Shown here in pieces: positions 16,523 through 24,746 of a stretch of 27,503 bases of DNA. Source of the stretch: Anaerolineales bacterium (GTDB lineage Bacteria; Chloroflexota; Anaerolineae; Anaerolineales; Anaerolineaceae); contig JAGVAB010000147.1 of the NCBI GenBank assembly GCA_020060485.1, positions 1 through 27,503 on the forward strand, in the 5' to 3' direction. The notes beneath the pieces are model-generated. The model saw nothing but the letters and a program-made list of their open reading frames with translations, was not told the origin of the DNA and did not search any database. A program made the position numbers and the translations under genes. Position 1 is the stretch's first letter. Every line of letters begins with the position of its first letter.

Positions 16523-17160
16523 GCCTGGTACAGTTCATTGAAATTGGTGCCGTGGGTGTTGGCATCATAAGACCGCTGATCCAGGGGATGCAGGGCAGCG
16601 GCCTCTTCTTCGCTGATTAGAGCGCTGCTGCGCAGGGAGTAAAACTTTTGCACCACCCGCAGCGTGCCTTCCTGGGTGGTTTCCCATTGAAATTGGTCGA
16701 AAGCTGTCAGTTTGAGCGGGCGGGTGTAGCCGCGCAGGGTTTTGATGCCTTCCACGTTGAAGAAAACTTCAAAATAGGACATGGCCAGTTCGCGCAAACT
16801 GCGGTAAACCGGTTCTCGAAAGCGCAAGCCGGCAAAATTGGATTTGGCCACCGCCCCGTATTTGCCGTTGATCTGATACACTGCCAGCACATGGTCATCA
16901 TCCAGCCCGGCGGCCGGCACCAGGTCCAGCAGCTGCGGCAGGAAGCCGATGCGGCGCAGGCCGGCTGCAGCCAGCAAACCGCCATCCAAGCAGTGGCATT
17001 GCCCATCCTGCATCACCCGCAGCGGGCAGCGGTCCAGATCTTCGTGCATGTATGGCAGACTGTCGAGATAGGTTTGGATATCGAAGGGAGTCTTGATTGA
17101 CTGCCAGATGCTCAACGTGTGCGGGTCAAGCTGCGATTCGAGGGAAGGGATTCGGGACAT
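16519..17160 (-). CDS. Conserved protein with transglutaminase-like fold
   Basis: This 213-residue soluble protein resembles a conserved hypothetical family with a transglutaminase-like core. The visible elements are a Cys in CHCLDGGLLAAAGLR (C57 the likely nucleophile), a DDDHVLAVY stretch (H90) and KSNFAGLRFREPVYRSLREL (N108 or a nearby acidic residue as third member). The Cys-then-His order and spacing fit a papain/transglutaminase core; activity is not shown by the sequence. I chose ATG 17160 (MSRIPSLESQ), preceded by a weak GAGG site; the frame runs open to 17424, but the extra 88 residues are low-complexity and not family-like. It is divergent from the large membrane protein at 17396 and converges on the cyclase. 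Confidence 0.72.
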   Translation of the reverse strand: MSRIPSLESQLDPHTLSIWQSIKTPFDIQTYLDSLPYMHEDLDRCPLRVMQDGQCHCLDGGLLAAAGLRRIGFLPQLLDLVPAAGLDDDHVLAVYQINGKYGAVAKSNFAGLRFREPVYRSLRELAMSYFEVFFNVEGIKTLRGYTRPLKLTAFDQFQWETTQEGTLRVVQKFYSLRSSALISEEEAAALHPLDQRSYDANTHGTNFNELYQA

Positions 17161-17289
17161 GGCGGCCTCAGGTGAAAATGACGGATGGGCCAAGTATAAC
17201 AGGATGGGAGTATGAAAAATCTGCGGAGTTGCCGAGAAAATACCACCTAACCGGCAGTTCACCATTTCCAAAAGAACGCATGAATCATT

Positions 17290-17319
17290 TTGGTTGAATC
17301 TCTCCTGAGATGATACAAT
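17290..17319 (+). promoter_or_regulatory. Possible promoter of the 683-residue membrane protein
   Basis: TTGGTT (17290-17295) and TACAAT (17314-17319) are separated by 18 bp, about 75 bp before the start at 17396. The pattern is acceptable but not strong. The rest of the 17161-17395 gap holds no recognisable gene. Confidence 0.35.
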
Positions 17320-17395
17320 CGGGCTACATTGAATATCCACCTGACCAATGCTTGGCTTAGCCAGGCGGGAAGCCATTTTTGGTTGTCTCAGGTAA

Positions 17396-19447
17396 ATGAT
17401 TGGATTGATCATGACAAATAACACATCTTCTCAAATGAAAATCATTTTGAATGGCGTCATCACCCTGCTGCTGGCCGGATTGATGTGGGGCGTTTACCGG
17501 GAAATGGATGCCTGGTTTCGTCCGCAACTGGTGCATGCCACGCGTATCTCGTTTGGCGTACTGACAGCTTTTGCGTTTGAACTGTTGATCTCAGCTGCTG
17601 TGCTGGTGGCAGTCTGGCGGCCGGCCTGGTTGGTGCCACTCAACCGCCTGCGCCAGCGTCTGGGCTGGGCACGCTGGCTGCTGATCGCCTTGCTGGCAGT
17701 GGCTGCAGGCCTTTTCTTGCTGGTTGAAAAGAGCCAGATGTTCAATGGGGTTTATGCCCGCTTTAGTCTGGTCCTGTTCTATTTGAGTATAGCCACCTGG
17801 CTGGCAACTGAGGAGGCACACCAAAACTGGTCATGGAAGGGCCTTTTGACTGGCAGCCTTTTCTTCTCGCTGGTTTTCCTGTTTGCTGTTCGTTTTCAAA
17901 AAGTGAGCAATTATCCATTCTCCCAATTCTGGTCGGAAGGCAATCGTCTGTGGGATTATTCCATCCCCTTTGGCCGGCGGCTGTATAACTACCCGGCCGG
18001 GGAGAAGATCTTCAGCTTGACAGATGTTGGCCGCCGCACCCTGTGGGGGCTGCCTTATTTGCTGCCGGGGGTGCAGATCTGGATGCTGCGTTTTTGGGAT
18101 GTGCTTATGTTCACCCTGCCATATTTCCTGCTGGGTCTGGCCGTATTCCGTCAGGAACGTAAAACGAATTTGCGGCTTTTCCTCTTGCTGGGGGTATGGT
18201 TCATGCTTTTCCTGAATCAAGGGCCGATCTATTCTCCGCTGGTGTTGGCGGCTATTCTGGTGGTTCTGGCGCACAAATCGCCTTATTGGCTGAATGTGCT
18301 TTTGGTGCTGGTTGCCAGCTATTATGCCCGCACCAGCCGCTTTACCTGGATGTTTGCTCCGGGTATGTGGGCGGCGATGCTGGCCTTTCTTGATCAGGAT
18401 TGGGAAGAAACCACGGGCTGGGTGAAAAACTGGCTGCAGCCTATTCTGTTAGGGGTGACGGGTTTTATCGGCGGCTATCTTTTGCCGGATTTTGTTAAAA
18501 GTTGGACGACCAGGGCTACTCTGGGGTATCCCGGGGCGGTGGCGCAATCCGGGGTGCTGAGCCTGGAAGGCATTCAACAGACTACCGGGCGTCAGCCTTT
18601 GTTGTGGGAACGGCTCTTGCCTAATTCCACCTACACGCCGGGCATTTTGCTCGGTTTGCTGATCGCCGTTTCTCCGTTGGTTATCTGGTTGATTTATCTG
18701 CTGGTCAGCAAAAACTGGAAGTTGAATACATGGCAAAAGCTGGCGGCAGCGGCTTTCATGGCGGCTTTTCTGGGTGTTGGGTTGGTGGCCAGTGTCAAGA
18801 TTGGCGGCGGCAGCAATCTGCATAATCTGGACATGTTCCTGATCGGTCTGCTTTTGCTGGCCGGCCTGGCGTGGAAGGCGGGTGGGCGGGAGACCATTCT
18901 TCAGGCTGTTCCCGGCTCATTGTGGCTGCGGCTGGTTTTGGCTGCCCTTGTTTTGGTGCCTGCCGCGGCTGTCATTCAGGAAGCCGGAGCAACCAGGTTC
19001 CCCCCGGCAGGGATCACTGGCGAGGCGCTGGCCGCTACCCAGGCGGCAGTCAATGAGGCCCGCCAGAAAGGCGAGGTTCTTTTCCTTGACCAGCGACAAC
19101 TGCTCACCTTCGGCCATGTAGGCGACGTGCCGCTGGTAGTTGAATACGAAAAGAAGAAGGTCATGGATGAGGCGATGGCAGAGAACGAGAATTATTTTGC
19201 CTCTTACTATGCTGATCTGGCGGCTCACCGTTTTGCTTTGATCATCTCGGAACCGTTGCGCGTGGAATTCCAGGGAGATGTTTACCATTTTGGCAATGAG
19301 AATGACGCCTGGGTGAAATGGGTTTCAATTCCCATGCTGTGTTACTACGAACCCCTGGCCACGTATCCTGAGGTTGGCCTGGAATTGCTGGTACCGCGGG
19401 CGCAGCCAGAATCGCCTGTCGAAGGCGTGCCCTGTCCCATACCCTGA
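17396..19447 (+). CDS. Large polytopic membrane protein with soluble C-terminal domain
   Basis: This 683-residue protein has a hydrophobic N-terminal segment, then about 12 further hydrophobic segments up to residue about 545. A hydrophilic C-terminal domain of about 140 residues follows, rich in Glu and Tyr (for example VEYEKKKVMDEAM and NENYFASYYADL). The layout, a multi-TM core followed by a soluble tail, resembles GT-C glycosyltransferases and other cell-surface glycan proteins. I cannot point to a clear catalytic Asp motif, so no function is assigned. The start is uncertain: ATG 17396 has only AGG upstream, and ATG 17411 is an in-frame alternative. It ends about 20 bp before a strong terminator shared with the convergent 630-residue membrane protein. 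Confidence 0.85.
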   Translation: MIGLIMTNNTSSQMKIILNGVITLLLAGLMWGVYREMDAWFRPQLVHATRISFGVLTAFAFELLISAAVLVAVWRPAWLVPLNRLRQRLGWARWLLIALLAVAAGLFLLVEKSQMFNGVYARFSLVLFYLSIATWLATEEAHQNWSWKGLLTGSLFFSLVFLFAVRFQKVSNYPFSQFWSEGNRLWDYSIPFGRRLYNYPAGEKIFSLTDVGRRTLWGLPYLLPGVQIWMLRFWDVLMFTLPYFLLGLAVFRQERKTNLRLFLLLGVWFMLFLNQGPIYSPLVLAAILVVLAHKSPYWLNVLLVLVASYYARTSRFTWMFAPGMWAAMLAFLDQDWEETTGWVKNWLQPILLGVTGFIGGYLLPDFVKSWTTRATLGYPGAVAQSGVLSLEGIQQTTGRQPLLWERLLPNSTYTPGILLGLLIAVSPLVIWLIYLLVSKNWKLNTWQKLAAAAFMAAFLGVGLVASVKIGGGSNLHNLDMFLIGLLLLAGLAWKAGGRETILQAVPGSLWLRLVLAALVLVPAAAVIQEAGATRFPPAGITGEALAATQAAVNEARQKGEVLFLDQRQLLTFGHVGDVPLVVEYEKKKVMDEAMAENENYFASYYADLAAHRFALIISEPLRVEFQGDVYHFGNENDAWVKWVSIPMLCYYEPLATYPEVGLELLVPRAQPESPVEGVPCPIP

Positions 19448-19467
19448 GCCAATAAATCAGAAAATAT

Positions 19468-19507
19468 GACCCCCGTTTTGCCGTGTCCTGGCAGAACGGG
19501 GGTCTTT
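19468..19507. terminator. Bidirectional intrinsic terminator between convergent membrane-protein genes
   Basis: A 15-bp stem is formed by 19468-19482 and 19490-19504 with a 7-nt loop and a single G-T pair. It is GC-rich (GACCCCCGTTTTGCC paired with GGCAGAACGGGGGTC). A short T run follows on the plus strand and an A/T-rich flank on the minus strand. It sits between the stops of both genes. Confidence 0.85.
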
Positions 19508-19532
19508 CGGATGATTCACAGATCCATCTGAT

Positions 19533-21425
19533 TCAGGGCAGTATCCATTCGGAAAAAGCATACACATTTCCCACCCCGCGTTTTTGCGCGCAGGCCAGGT
19601 AATTCCCCTGTTCATCGGGAAGTTCTTCCGGCTTGAAGACCAGGTATGCGCTGTCACTGCTTTGCAGCAGTACCGCCGGGAGGATGACGAAGGGGGAATC
19701 GAACAATTTGAAATCATTTGAATATTCCAGGGCGGCAATATCATGCAGGTTGCGCATGAAGCGGCCCTGGTGATACCGTGAGCGCCCGTCCAGGAAGAAG
19801 GCATCCTCCCGTTCGATGGCCACTGTGGAGCGCGGGTGATAGGGCACAAAAATCAGTGTTCCCTGCTGCCCGCAGGAATTTTCCACTGGCAGGGCCAAAG
19901 CAGTTGGCGACGGGTAGGCGAGCACCGGGCCGAGAACAATCAAAAGGATGATGGTGCTGTTCAGGAAGAGAGCAGGCAGATGCATTTGCAGCGCAGGATT
20001 GTTTTGCTGGTTGACTGCTTTCTGCCATTTTTGGGGGATCAAACTGTTCAAACCTATGGCTGGTAAAAGTCCCAGGACCCAGATGCTGGCAGCAAACACA
20101 CGCAAACCATAGGCATGTGAGGGCGGCGCCAATGGTACGGACAGTAAAAAGCCAATGAAGCTGAAGACAGCAAAGGCACTGTGCGCACATTTTGGGTTCT
20201 TGATGAAACGCAGGATGCCAGCCAGGCTAAGCAGATATAAACCGGCATGGGACAGGATCATGGGGATGTTCCTGCCGGTTGCTTGCAGTGGGTGGGGGCT
20301 GATGAAAGACCAGATGCTGCTGTAACTTTCGGAGAAGAAAACGCCCCATTCATGCAGGATGCCGGACAGAAAGTCGACAGGTTTGCTAAAGATCAATTGC
20401 AAGGCAAGCTGATAGGCTTTGCTGGTTTGTTCATTGATGGGCAAGGTGGTCAATTCTGGATGATCTTCAAAGATTTGCACCCAGGATGCCCCGCCTTTGG
20501 CCAGGCCGTACAGGGAATAGGCATAATTCGAAAAAGCTGTGCCATCGGCTGCGCCATAGACATTAAATAATAACTTATTGACCAGATAGGCCGCTACCAG
20601 GGGCAGAAGGGACAGTAGAACAAAATGGACAACATTCATCTCCTTTTGACGCAGGTAGAGCGTTCCCCACAGGACCAGCATGGGCAGGATCACAAATGCT
20701 CCTGCTCTGGTGAACAAGGCCAGACTGGAAAGGAATAATCCCAGGCAATAGAATAGCATTTCTTTTCTCTGGATGCTGCGCCACAACAACAGGAAGCCGG
20801 CCATGCCCAGGGCGATGCCCAGACTTTCACTGGAAATGACACCCGCAAAGCGGCGGAAATAGAAGAACATGACGACTGTCAACAATGAAACAGCAGCAGG
20901 ATGCAGAAAATCCAGTAATTGCACCAGGGTGAATGCACAACACAGGGCTGTCAGGATAGTTAACAAGGATTGCACGAGGATCAGATTATTGCCTGCCAGA
21001 GAAACCAATCCCACTAACACACTGTTGAAAATTGGCCTGCGGGAGGAAAAACTTGAAAAGATGCCAGTTTGGGGAAAGTGCAATGCATTGGTGTAGTAAG
21101 CCGAGGCATCTGCCAGCGGTAGCATACCGCTAAGGATATAGTTGTCTGTTATGCCGCTGGCCCATACCCCAAGCAGCACTATGGAAAAAATCAAGCTGAT
21201 TACGGCGATGGCAGCCCATTTTCCCCAGTGCCCCGGCAGGAACAAAACAGCAACAAACACAAGGATCAGGACAGGGAAAACCAGGCTGAAGCTGAAGCGC
21301 AAAGCAATGGCTGTGCTGCGCAGGGCGATGGGGTTGGCTTCCAAAAGCAGGAGGATAAGGAGGAATAACAAACAGGTCAAACTTGCTGCGATGAGGAAGG
21401 CAGTCCAATTCTTATGTGTTGTCAT
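19533..21425 (-). CDS. PMT/ArnT-like (GT-C fold) membrane glycosyltransferase candidate
   Basis: This 630-residue polytopic protein has about 12 hydrophobic segments, then a C-terminal periplasmic-type domain of about 120 residues. The first large loop contains SGMLPLADASAYY (D106), which is the place where GT-C enzymes such as PMT and ArnT keep a catalytic Asp. A following SSRRPIFNSVLVGL stretch also fits PMT-like proteins, which often have a Pro/Arg loop before TM3. If this is right, it transfers a sugar from a lipid carrier to a glycan, lipid or protein outside the membrane; donor and acceptor are unknown. It is convergent with the 683-residue protein of the same general layout. The ATG at 21425 directly precedes the hydrophobic N-terminus. 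Confidence 0.8.
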   Translation of the reverse strand: MTTHKNWTAFLIAASLTCLLFLLILLLLEANPIALRSTAIALRFSFSLVFPVLILVFVAVLFLPGHWGKWAAIAVISLIFSIVLLGVWASGITDNYILSGMLPLADASAYYTNALHFPQTGIFSSFSSRRPIFNSVLVGLVSLAGNNLILVQSLLTILTALCCAFTLVQLLDFLHPAAVSLLTVVMFFYFRRFAGVISSESLGIALGMAGFLLLWRSIQRKEMLFYCLGLFLSSLALFTRAGAFVILPMLVLWGTLYLRQKEMNVVHFVLLSLLPLVAAYLVNKLLFNVYGAADGTAFSNYAYSLYGLAKGGASWVQIFEDHPELTTLPINEQTSKAYQLALQLIFSKPVDFLSGILHEWGVFFSESYSSIWSFISPHPLQATGRNIPMILSHAGLYLLSLAGILRFIKNPKCAHSAFAVFSFIGFLLSVPLAPPSHAYGLRVFAASIWVLGLLPAIGLNSLIPQKWQKAVNQQNNPALQMHLPALFLNSTIILLIVLGPVLAYPSPTALALPVENSCGQQGTLIFVPYHPRSTVAIEREDAFFLDGRSRYHQGRFMRNLHDIAALEYSNDFKLFDSPFVILPAVLLQSSDSAYLVFKPEELPDEQGNYLACAQKRGVGNVYAFSEWILP

Positions 21426-21471
21426 AGTTATGTTTTTGTGCCGATAGAGGGAAGATTGAGCTTCATAGAAT

Positions 21472-23313
21472 TTAATACAATTTCCAGAAGATGACCATGC
21501 CGAGCAGCAAGGTAACGAAACATAGCAAGGTCAGTTTCCAACCAATGCGCAAAAAGTCTTTGAAGGAATAATTGCCGGGGGTGACGATCAACGTGTTGAC
21601 GGCGTGCGAAAACGGGGTGATAAAACATGCCGAACAGCCAATGGCAGTTGCAACGGCAATTGCCTGGGCATCAATTCCCATTTGAAGGGCTGCACTGATG
21701 GTGATTGGACCGCTGATCATGGTGGTTACCTGCCCGCCAATCAGCTGTGAAAGGGCGGTGGACAACAAGAAGGCTGCCCCTGCCAGGCCCAGAGGCCCGA
21801 ATGGTGTTACCGTGTGTACAAAGAGATTCCCTATCAGATTAGCCATCCCGCTTTGGATCATGGCCACACTGACTGCATGCATTCCGCTGACCAGGAAGAT
21901 CGCTTCCCAAACTACGGACTTGTAAGCCTCTTGCATAGTCAATGTGCCTGTCAGCAATAACAGAATGGTGCCAAGTAACATGGCCAGATAAACAGGCATG
22001 CCCATCAGGGAAGCCGCGATCGAGGCCAACAAAATGCCAATGGTGAGAAAAGCTTTGGTTTTCTGGAGCGGCTTGTCACTTAATCCGGACTGGATGAGAA
22101 TGAAGTTGGGATTTTCCCGCAATTCTTCGATTTGCTCATCCGCGCCGGTGATCAGTAACGCATCACCGGCGTTCAGTTTCATACTGCCGATGTCGGTGCG
22201 GAAATTGGTGCCACCGCGGTGCAGGGCAACGGCAGTCAATTTATACCTTCGGCGAAATCCCAACTCGATCAGGGATTTTCCAATGACCCCGGAATGCGGC
22301 GAGATCAGCAATTCAGCCACCCTTACCCCGCGAATGGTCAAGTGATGGTTGGTATGGTTGCGTTGAACGATCACATTACGCTCTGCAAGTTGTGCCACCC
22401 GTTCTTCCTTGCCGATCAGGATCAGGACATCATTTTTTTGAATGATGTGAGTGGAAAGTGGTGAGAGCAGACTGCGGTTTTCGCGGATGATGGCTGCTAC
22501 CGATAGACCAAACCGGCCGCCAAAGCCAACTTCCATCAGGCTCTGCCCCACCAGACTGGAATCAGCCGGCACTTTCACTTCCCAGGTGCGGTCTTCAATT
22601 TGATAGGTGTCCTGCATTTCATCCCCGCTCAATTGAAAAGCCGATCTTGACGAGATGGGTTCGCGCTCGGGCAATTGTTTGCGGCTGGAAAATGTCAGGA
22701 AGCCAATGCCGACAACGGCGATCAGGCCGCCGGTGGGTATGAAGGAGAGCAGATCCAACGGAGCTTGAGGCGGAGAGGCGATCTCCAGCATTTCGCTGGC
22801 GATGATGTTGGCCGTGGTGAAATAGGAGGCCATGCCCCCCAGTAGACTGCCATAGGAAACCGGAATGAGGAGCTTGCTGGGCTTGATGCCCGTCTTTTTT
22901 GCAGCTTCCATAGCGGTGGGTACCATCAATACCCCTGCTGCCACTGGTTTTAGAAACAAGGATAATACTGCTGTTACGCTGGATAAAAGCAACACCAGTT
23001 TTCTTTCTGAGGAACCACCCAGGCCAAGAACTTTTTGGGTGATCCAGTTGTTGACCCCGCTTTTTTCCAGGCTGGTGGTGAGGATGAAAAGACTGATCAG
23101 GACGATAATGACTGGCTGACCCAGTCCTGCGACAGCTTTGACTGCGTCCTGTGGGGAATTTGCCGGGCCAAGCAAGCCAAGTCCCACATATTGACCCAGG
23201 CCCAGCAGCGCGGCAATGCTTAAGGCAGCCAGGTCAATGCGCAGCCGGAAGCGAAAGACCAGAACGAAGGGGATGATAAGAATGACCAGGAAGATGATTT
23301 GTGAATAATTCAT
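21472..23313 (-). CDS. SLC13/DASS-type anion permease with two RCK_C (TrkA_C) domains
   Basis: This 613-residue protein has a membrane half at about residues 1-210, a cytoplasmic insert at about 211-405 and a second membrane half at about 410-613. The insert holds two TrkA_C-like domains (about 245-310 and 330-400) with repeated VG/IG-x-SLxEx-GF and V/LxI-G patterns. This layout is that of SLC13-type Na+/anion symporters with central RCK_C domains, often annotated as sulfate or other divalent-anion permeases. The helical hairpin motifs are not classical: SYFTTANIIAS near 163-173 and LIGGQVTT in the second half replace the usual SNT pair. The anion is unknown. The ribosome site is weak (AAGAG). 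It is monocistronic. Confidence 0.88.
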   Translation of the reverse strand: MNYSQIIFLVILIIPFVLVFRFRLRIDLAALSIAALLGLGQYVGLGLLGPANSPQDAVKAVAGLGQPVIIVLISLFILTTSLEKSGVNNWITQKVLGLGGSSERKLVLLLSSVTAVLSLFLKPVAAGVLMVPTAMEAAKKTGIKPSKLLIPVSYGSLLGGMASYFTTANIIASEMLEIASPPQAPLDLLSFIPTGGLIAVVGIGFLTFSSRKQLPEREPISSRSAFQLSGDEMQDTYQIEDRTWEVKVPADSSLVGQSLMEVGFGGRFGLSVAAIIRENRSLLSPLSTHIIQKNDVLILIGKEERVAQLAERNVIVQRNHTNHHLTIRGVRVAELLISPHSGVIGKSLIELGFRRRYKLTAVALHRGGTNFRTDIGSMKLNAGDALLITGADEQIEELRENPNFILIQSGLSDKPLQKTKAFLTIGILLASIAASLMGMPVYLAMLLGTILLLLTGTLTMQEAYKSVVWEAIFLVSGMHAVSVAMIQSGMANLIGNLFVHTVTPFGPLGLAGAAFLLSTALSQLIGGQVTTMISGPITISAALQMGIDAQAIAVATAIGCSACFITPFSHAVNTLIVTPGNYSFKDFLRIGWKLTLLCFVTLLLGMVIFWKLY

Positions 23314-23359
23314 GCTCTTTTAAATGAATGTGATCCAGGCAGATTGGCGCAATGACAGT

Positions 23360-23448
23360 ATTATACCGTTGATGACGTGAATGGCGGTGTCGACAGGAGT
23401 GAATATTTTCAGGCGATCGTAGGGATATCGTCAGGCAATCGTCAAGCA
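23360..23448 (-). promoter_or_regulatory. Putative SLC13 promoter with three tandem 11-bp repeats
   Basis: On the minus strand a TATAAT lies at 23360-23365, about 50 bp before the start, with no good -35. Upstream are three contiguous imperfect 11-mers, given here on the plus strand: ATCGTAGGGAT (23416-23426), ATCGTCAGGCA (23427-23437) and ATCGTCAAGCA (23438-23448). Direct repeats with 11-bp period are typical of OmpR/PhoB-type response-regulator operators. The place, about 50-85 bp above the -10, would suit an activator. The match to any known box is not established. Confidence 0.4.
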
Positions 23449-23663
23449 ACTGCGTCGGGAAAGTTGTAGGATTTAATCACTCAGGAGAACACTCTTGTTT
23501 CTCCATAAAAATGAGAGCCGGTGGCGTAGACCGGCTCTCGACAATTAAGACAACTTCTTTTCTGGTATCTGTCTGCAAATATATGCCGGATACTGCCCGA
23601 CGACAAATCTGATGATATGATTACTATCACAGAACTATTGTATTCGAAGAAAGTGATCAGTTA
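23449..23663. other. Rest of SLC13/NADAR intergenic region
   Basis: Between the tandem repeats and the NADAR start I see no gene, only the hairpin at 23513-23539 and AT-rich sequence. No convincing promoter for the plus-strand NADAR gene stands out; a TATGAT near 23616 lacks a -35. The short frames here have no ribosome site or family resemblance. Confidence 0.4.
23513..23539 (-). terminator. Hairpin with T-run on minus strand, possible terminator or attenuator
   Basis: GAGAGCCGGT (23513-23522) and ACCGGCTCTC (23530-23539) form a perfect 10-bp stem with a 7-nt loop. On the minus strand it is followed by ATTTTTAT, which suits rho-independent termination in that direction. No minus-strand gene lies directly upstream, so what it would terminate is unclear; it may block antisense transcription or be a relic. 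Confidence 0.45.
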
Positions 23664-24107
23664 ATGAAAGAAATCAAATTCTATGAAGCAGAAGATGCGT
23701 ACGGCTATTTTTCGAATTTTGCTCTTTACGCCATCAGATTGAAGGGCAAAACCTGGCCGACTTCCGAGCATTATTATCAGGCTCAAAAAGTTGCGGAAAC
23801 TGATTGGGAAGAAAAGATCCGTCTGTGCACAACACCGAAAGAAGCATTCGATATGACCCGGCTTCCTGAATTTCCAGAACGCGCAGACTGGGCAGCAATA
23901 AAAGATGAAGTAATGTATGAAGCGGTGTATGCCAAGTTCACACAGCATGATGCGCTGCGCAGTAAGCTGCTGGATACCGGGGAGGCAGTTCTGATTGAGA
24001 ATTCGCCTGTGGATTACTATTGGGGCTGCGGCAGTGATGGCACTGGCAAAAATATGCTGGGCAGGACATTAATGTCCATCAGAAAGGTATTGAAGGATCG
24101 GGCTTGA
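23664..24107 (+). CDS. NADAR family protein (YbiA/DUF1768-like N-glycosidase)
   Basis: This 147-residue protein shows the YbiA pattern: FSNFALYAIRLKG, then WPTSEHYYQAQK (E35 in the catalytic region) and a C-terminal DYYWGCGSDGTGKNMLG. NADAR proteins occur near NAD and ADP-ribose metabolism genes. YbiA acts on riboflavin pathway intermediates, removing reactive aminouracil species, and some family members act on ADP-ribosylated guanine in DNA. Here it stands next to an acetyltransferase, not flavin genes, so the substrate is open. The ribosome site is weak (GAAAGTG). The acetyltransferase gene begins about 70 bp downstream and seems to have its own promoter. Confidence 0.9.
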   Translation: MKEIKFYEAEDAYGYFSNFALYAIRLKGKTWPTSEHYYQAQKVAETDWEEKIRLCTTPKEAFDMTRLPEFPERADWAAIKDEVMYEAVYAKFTQHDALRSKLLDTGEAVLIENSPVDYYWGCGSDGTGKNMLGRTLMSIRKVLKDRA

Positions 24108-24167
24108 TTGTGCAAAGCGGGAAAATATTGGTGCCGAATCATTATTCTCCTTAAGCCAAAAATTCAG

Positions 24168-24180
24168 TACAATAGATGTA
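24168..24180 (+). promoter_or_regulatory. -10 element placed for a leaderless acetyltransferase transcript
   Basis: TACAAT (24168-24173) ends 6 bp before the ATG at 24180. A standard -10 to +1 distance puts the transcript start on the A of the ATG. No ribosome site is visible upstream and no strong -35 is seen. This suggests, but does not prove, a leaderless mRNA. Confidence 0.35.
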
Positions 24181-24695
24181 TGAACTTCAAAATTCGTTTT
24201 ATGACTTCTGCTGATGGCCCTGAAGTGCTGCGTATCTACGAAGAAGGGATCGCCACTGGTAAAGCCACCTTTGAAACCCAGGCACCCACCTGGGAGGAGT
24301 GGGATCATGCCCACCTGCCGGATGTGCGTCTGGTGGCCGAAGATAAGGATGGCAGATTGATCGGCTGGGCAGCCTTGCATCCCAGCTCCACGCGCGAGGT
24401 GTATGCCGGGGTGGCCGAGATCTCCATCTATGTGGCCGAGTCCTACCGCGGCCAGCAGATTGGCCTTGCTTTGCTGCACCGCTTGATCGCCGCCTCGGAG
24501 AATGCTGGCATCTGGATGCTGACCGCCACCATCTTTGCCGAAAACGAAGCCAGCATTGCTCTGCACCGTCGCTGCGGGTTCCGTTTTGTAGGCCGACGCG
24601 AACGCGTTGCCCGATTGCATGATGAGTGGAAAGACACGGTGATCTACGAGCGGCGCAGCGCGCTAGTGGGGCAGGAAGAAGCCAGCCATTTCTAA
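24180..24695 (+). CDS. GNAT family N-acetyltransferase (phosphinothricin acetyltransferase-like)
   Basis: This 171-residue protein transfers acetyl from acetyl-CoA to an unknown amine. The acetyl-CoA binding motif is YRGQQIGLALLHRLI (R90 to about 103), following the EISIYV strand. The RFMTSADGPEVLRIYEEGI start, a TFET stretch and the ENEASIALHRRCGF region are characteristic of the PAT/Bar/YwnH subgroup. I chose ATG 24180 because the family begins at this point; the frame remains open upstream to 24108 but adds a non-family stretch. It has no ribosome site and may be leaderless. A strong terminator follows at 24722. Substrate is not predictable from sequence. Confidence 0.88.
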   Translation: MNFKIRFMTSADGPEVLRIYEEGIATGKATFETQAPTWEEWDHAHLPDVRLVAEDKDGRLIGWAALHPSSTREVYAGVAEISIYVAESYRGQQIGLALLHRLIAASENAGIWMLTATIFAENEASIALHRRCGFRFVGRRERVARLHDEWKDTVIYERRSALVGQEEASHF

Positions 24696-24721
24696 ACAGC
24701 GAGTTGGTTGAAGAGCGTTTC

Positions 24722-24746
24722 AGGCGGCGGTGGGGCCGCCTTTTTT
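24722..24746 (+). terminator. Intrinsic terminator after the acetyltransferase
   Basis: AGGCGGC (24722-24728) and GCCGCCT (24735-24741) form a 7-bp GC stem with a 6-nt loop, followed by a run of T. It overlaps the end of the convergent DUF3795-like gene at 24745. Confidence 0.8.

Noticed and set aside
17161..17424. N-terminal extension of the transglutaminase-like gene to 17424
   Set aside because: The extra 88 residues look like translated promoter sequence; family-like sequence begins at the ATG at 17160.
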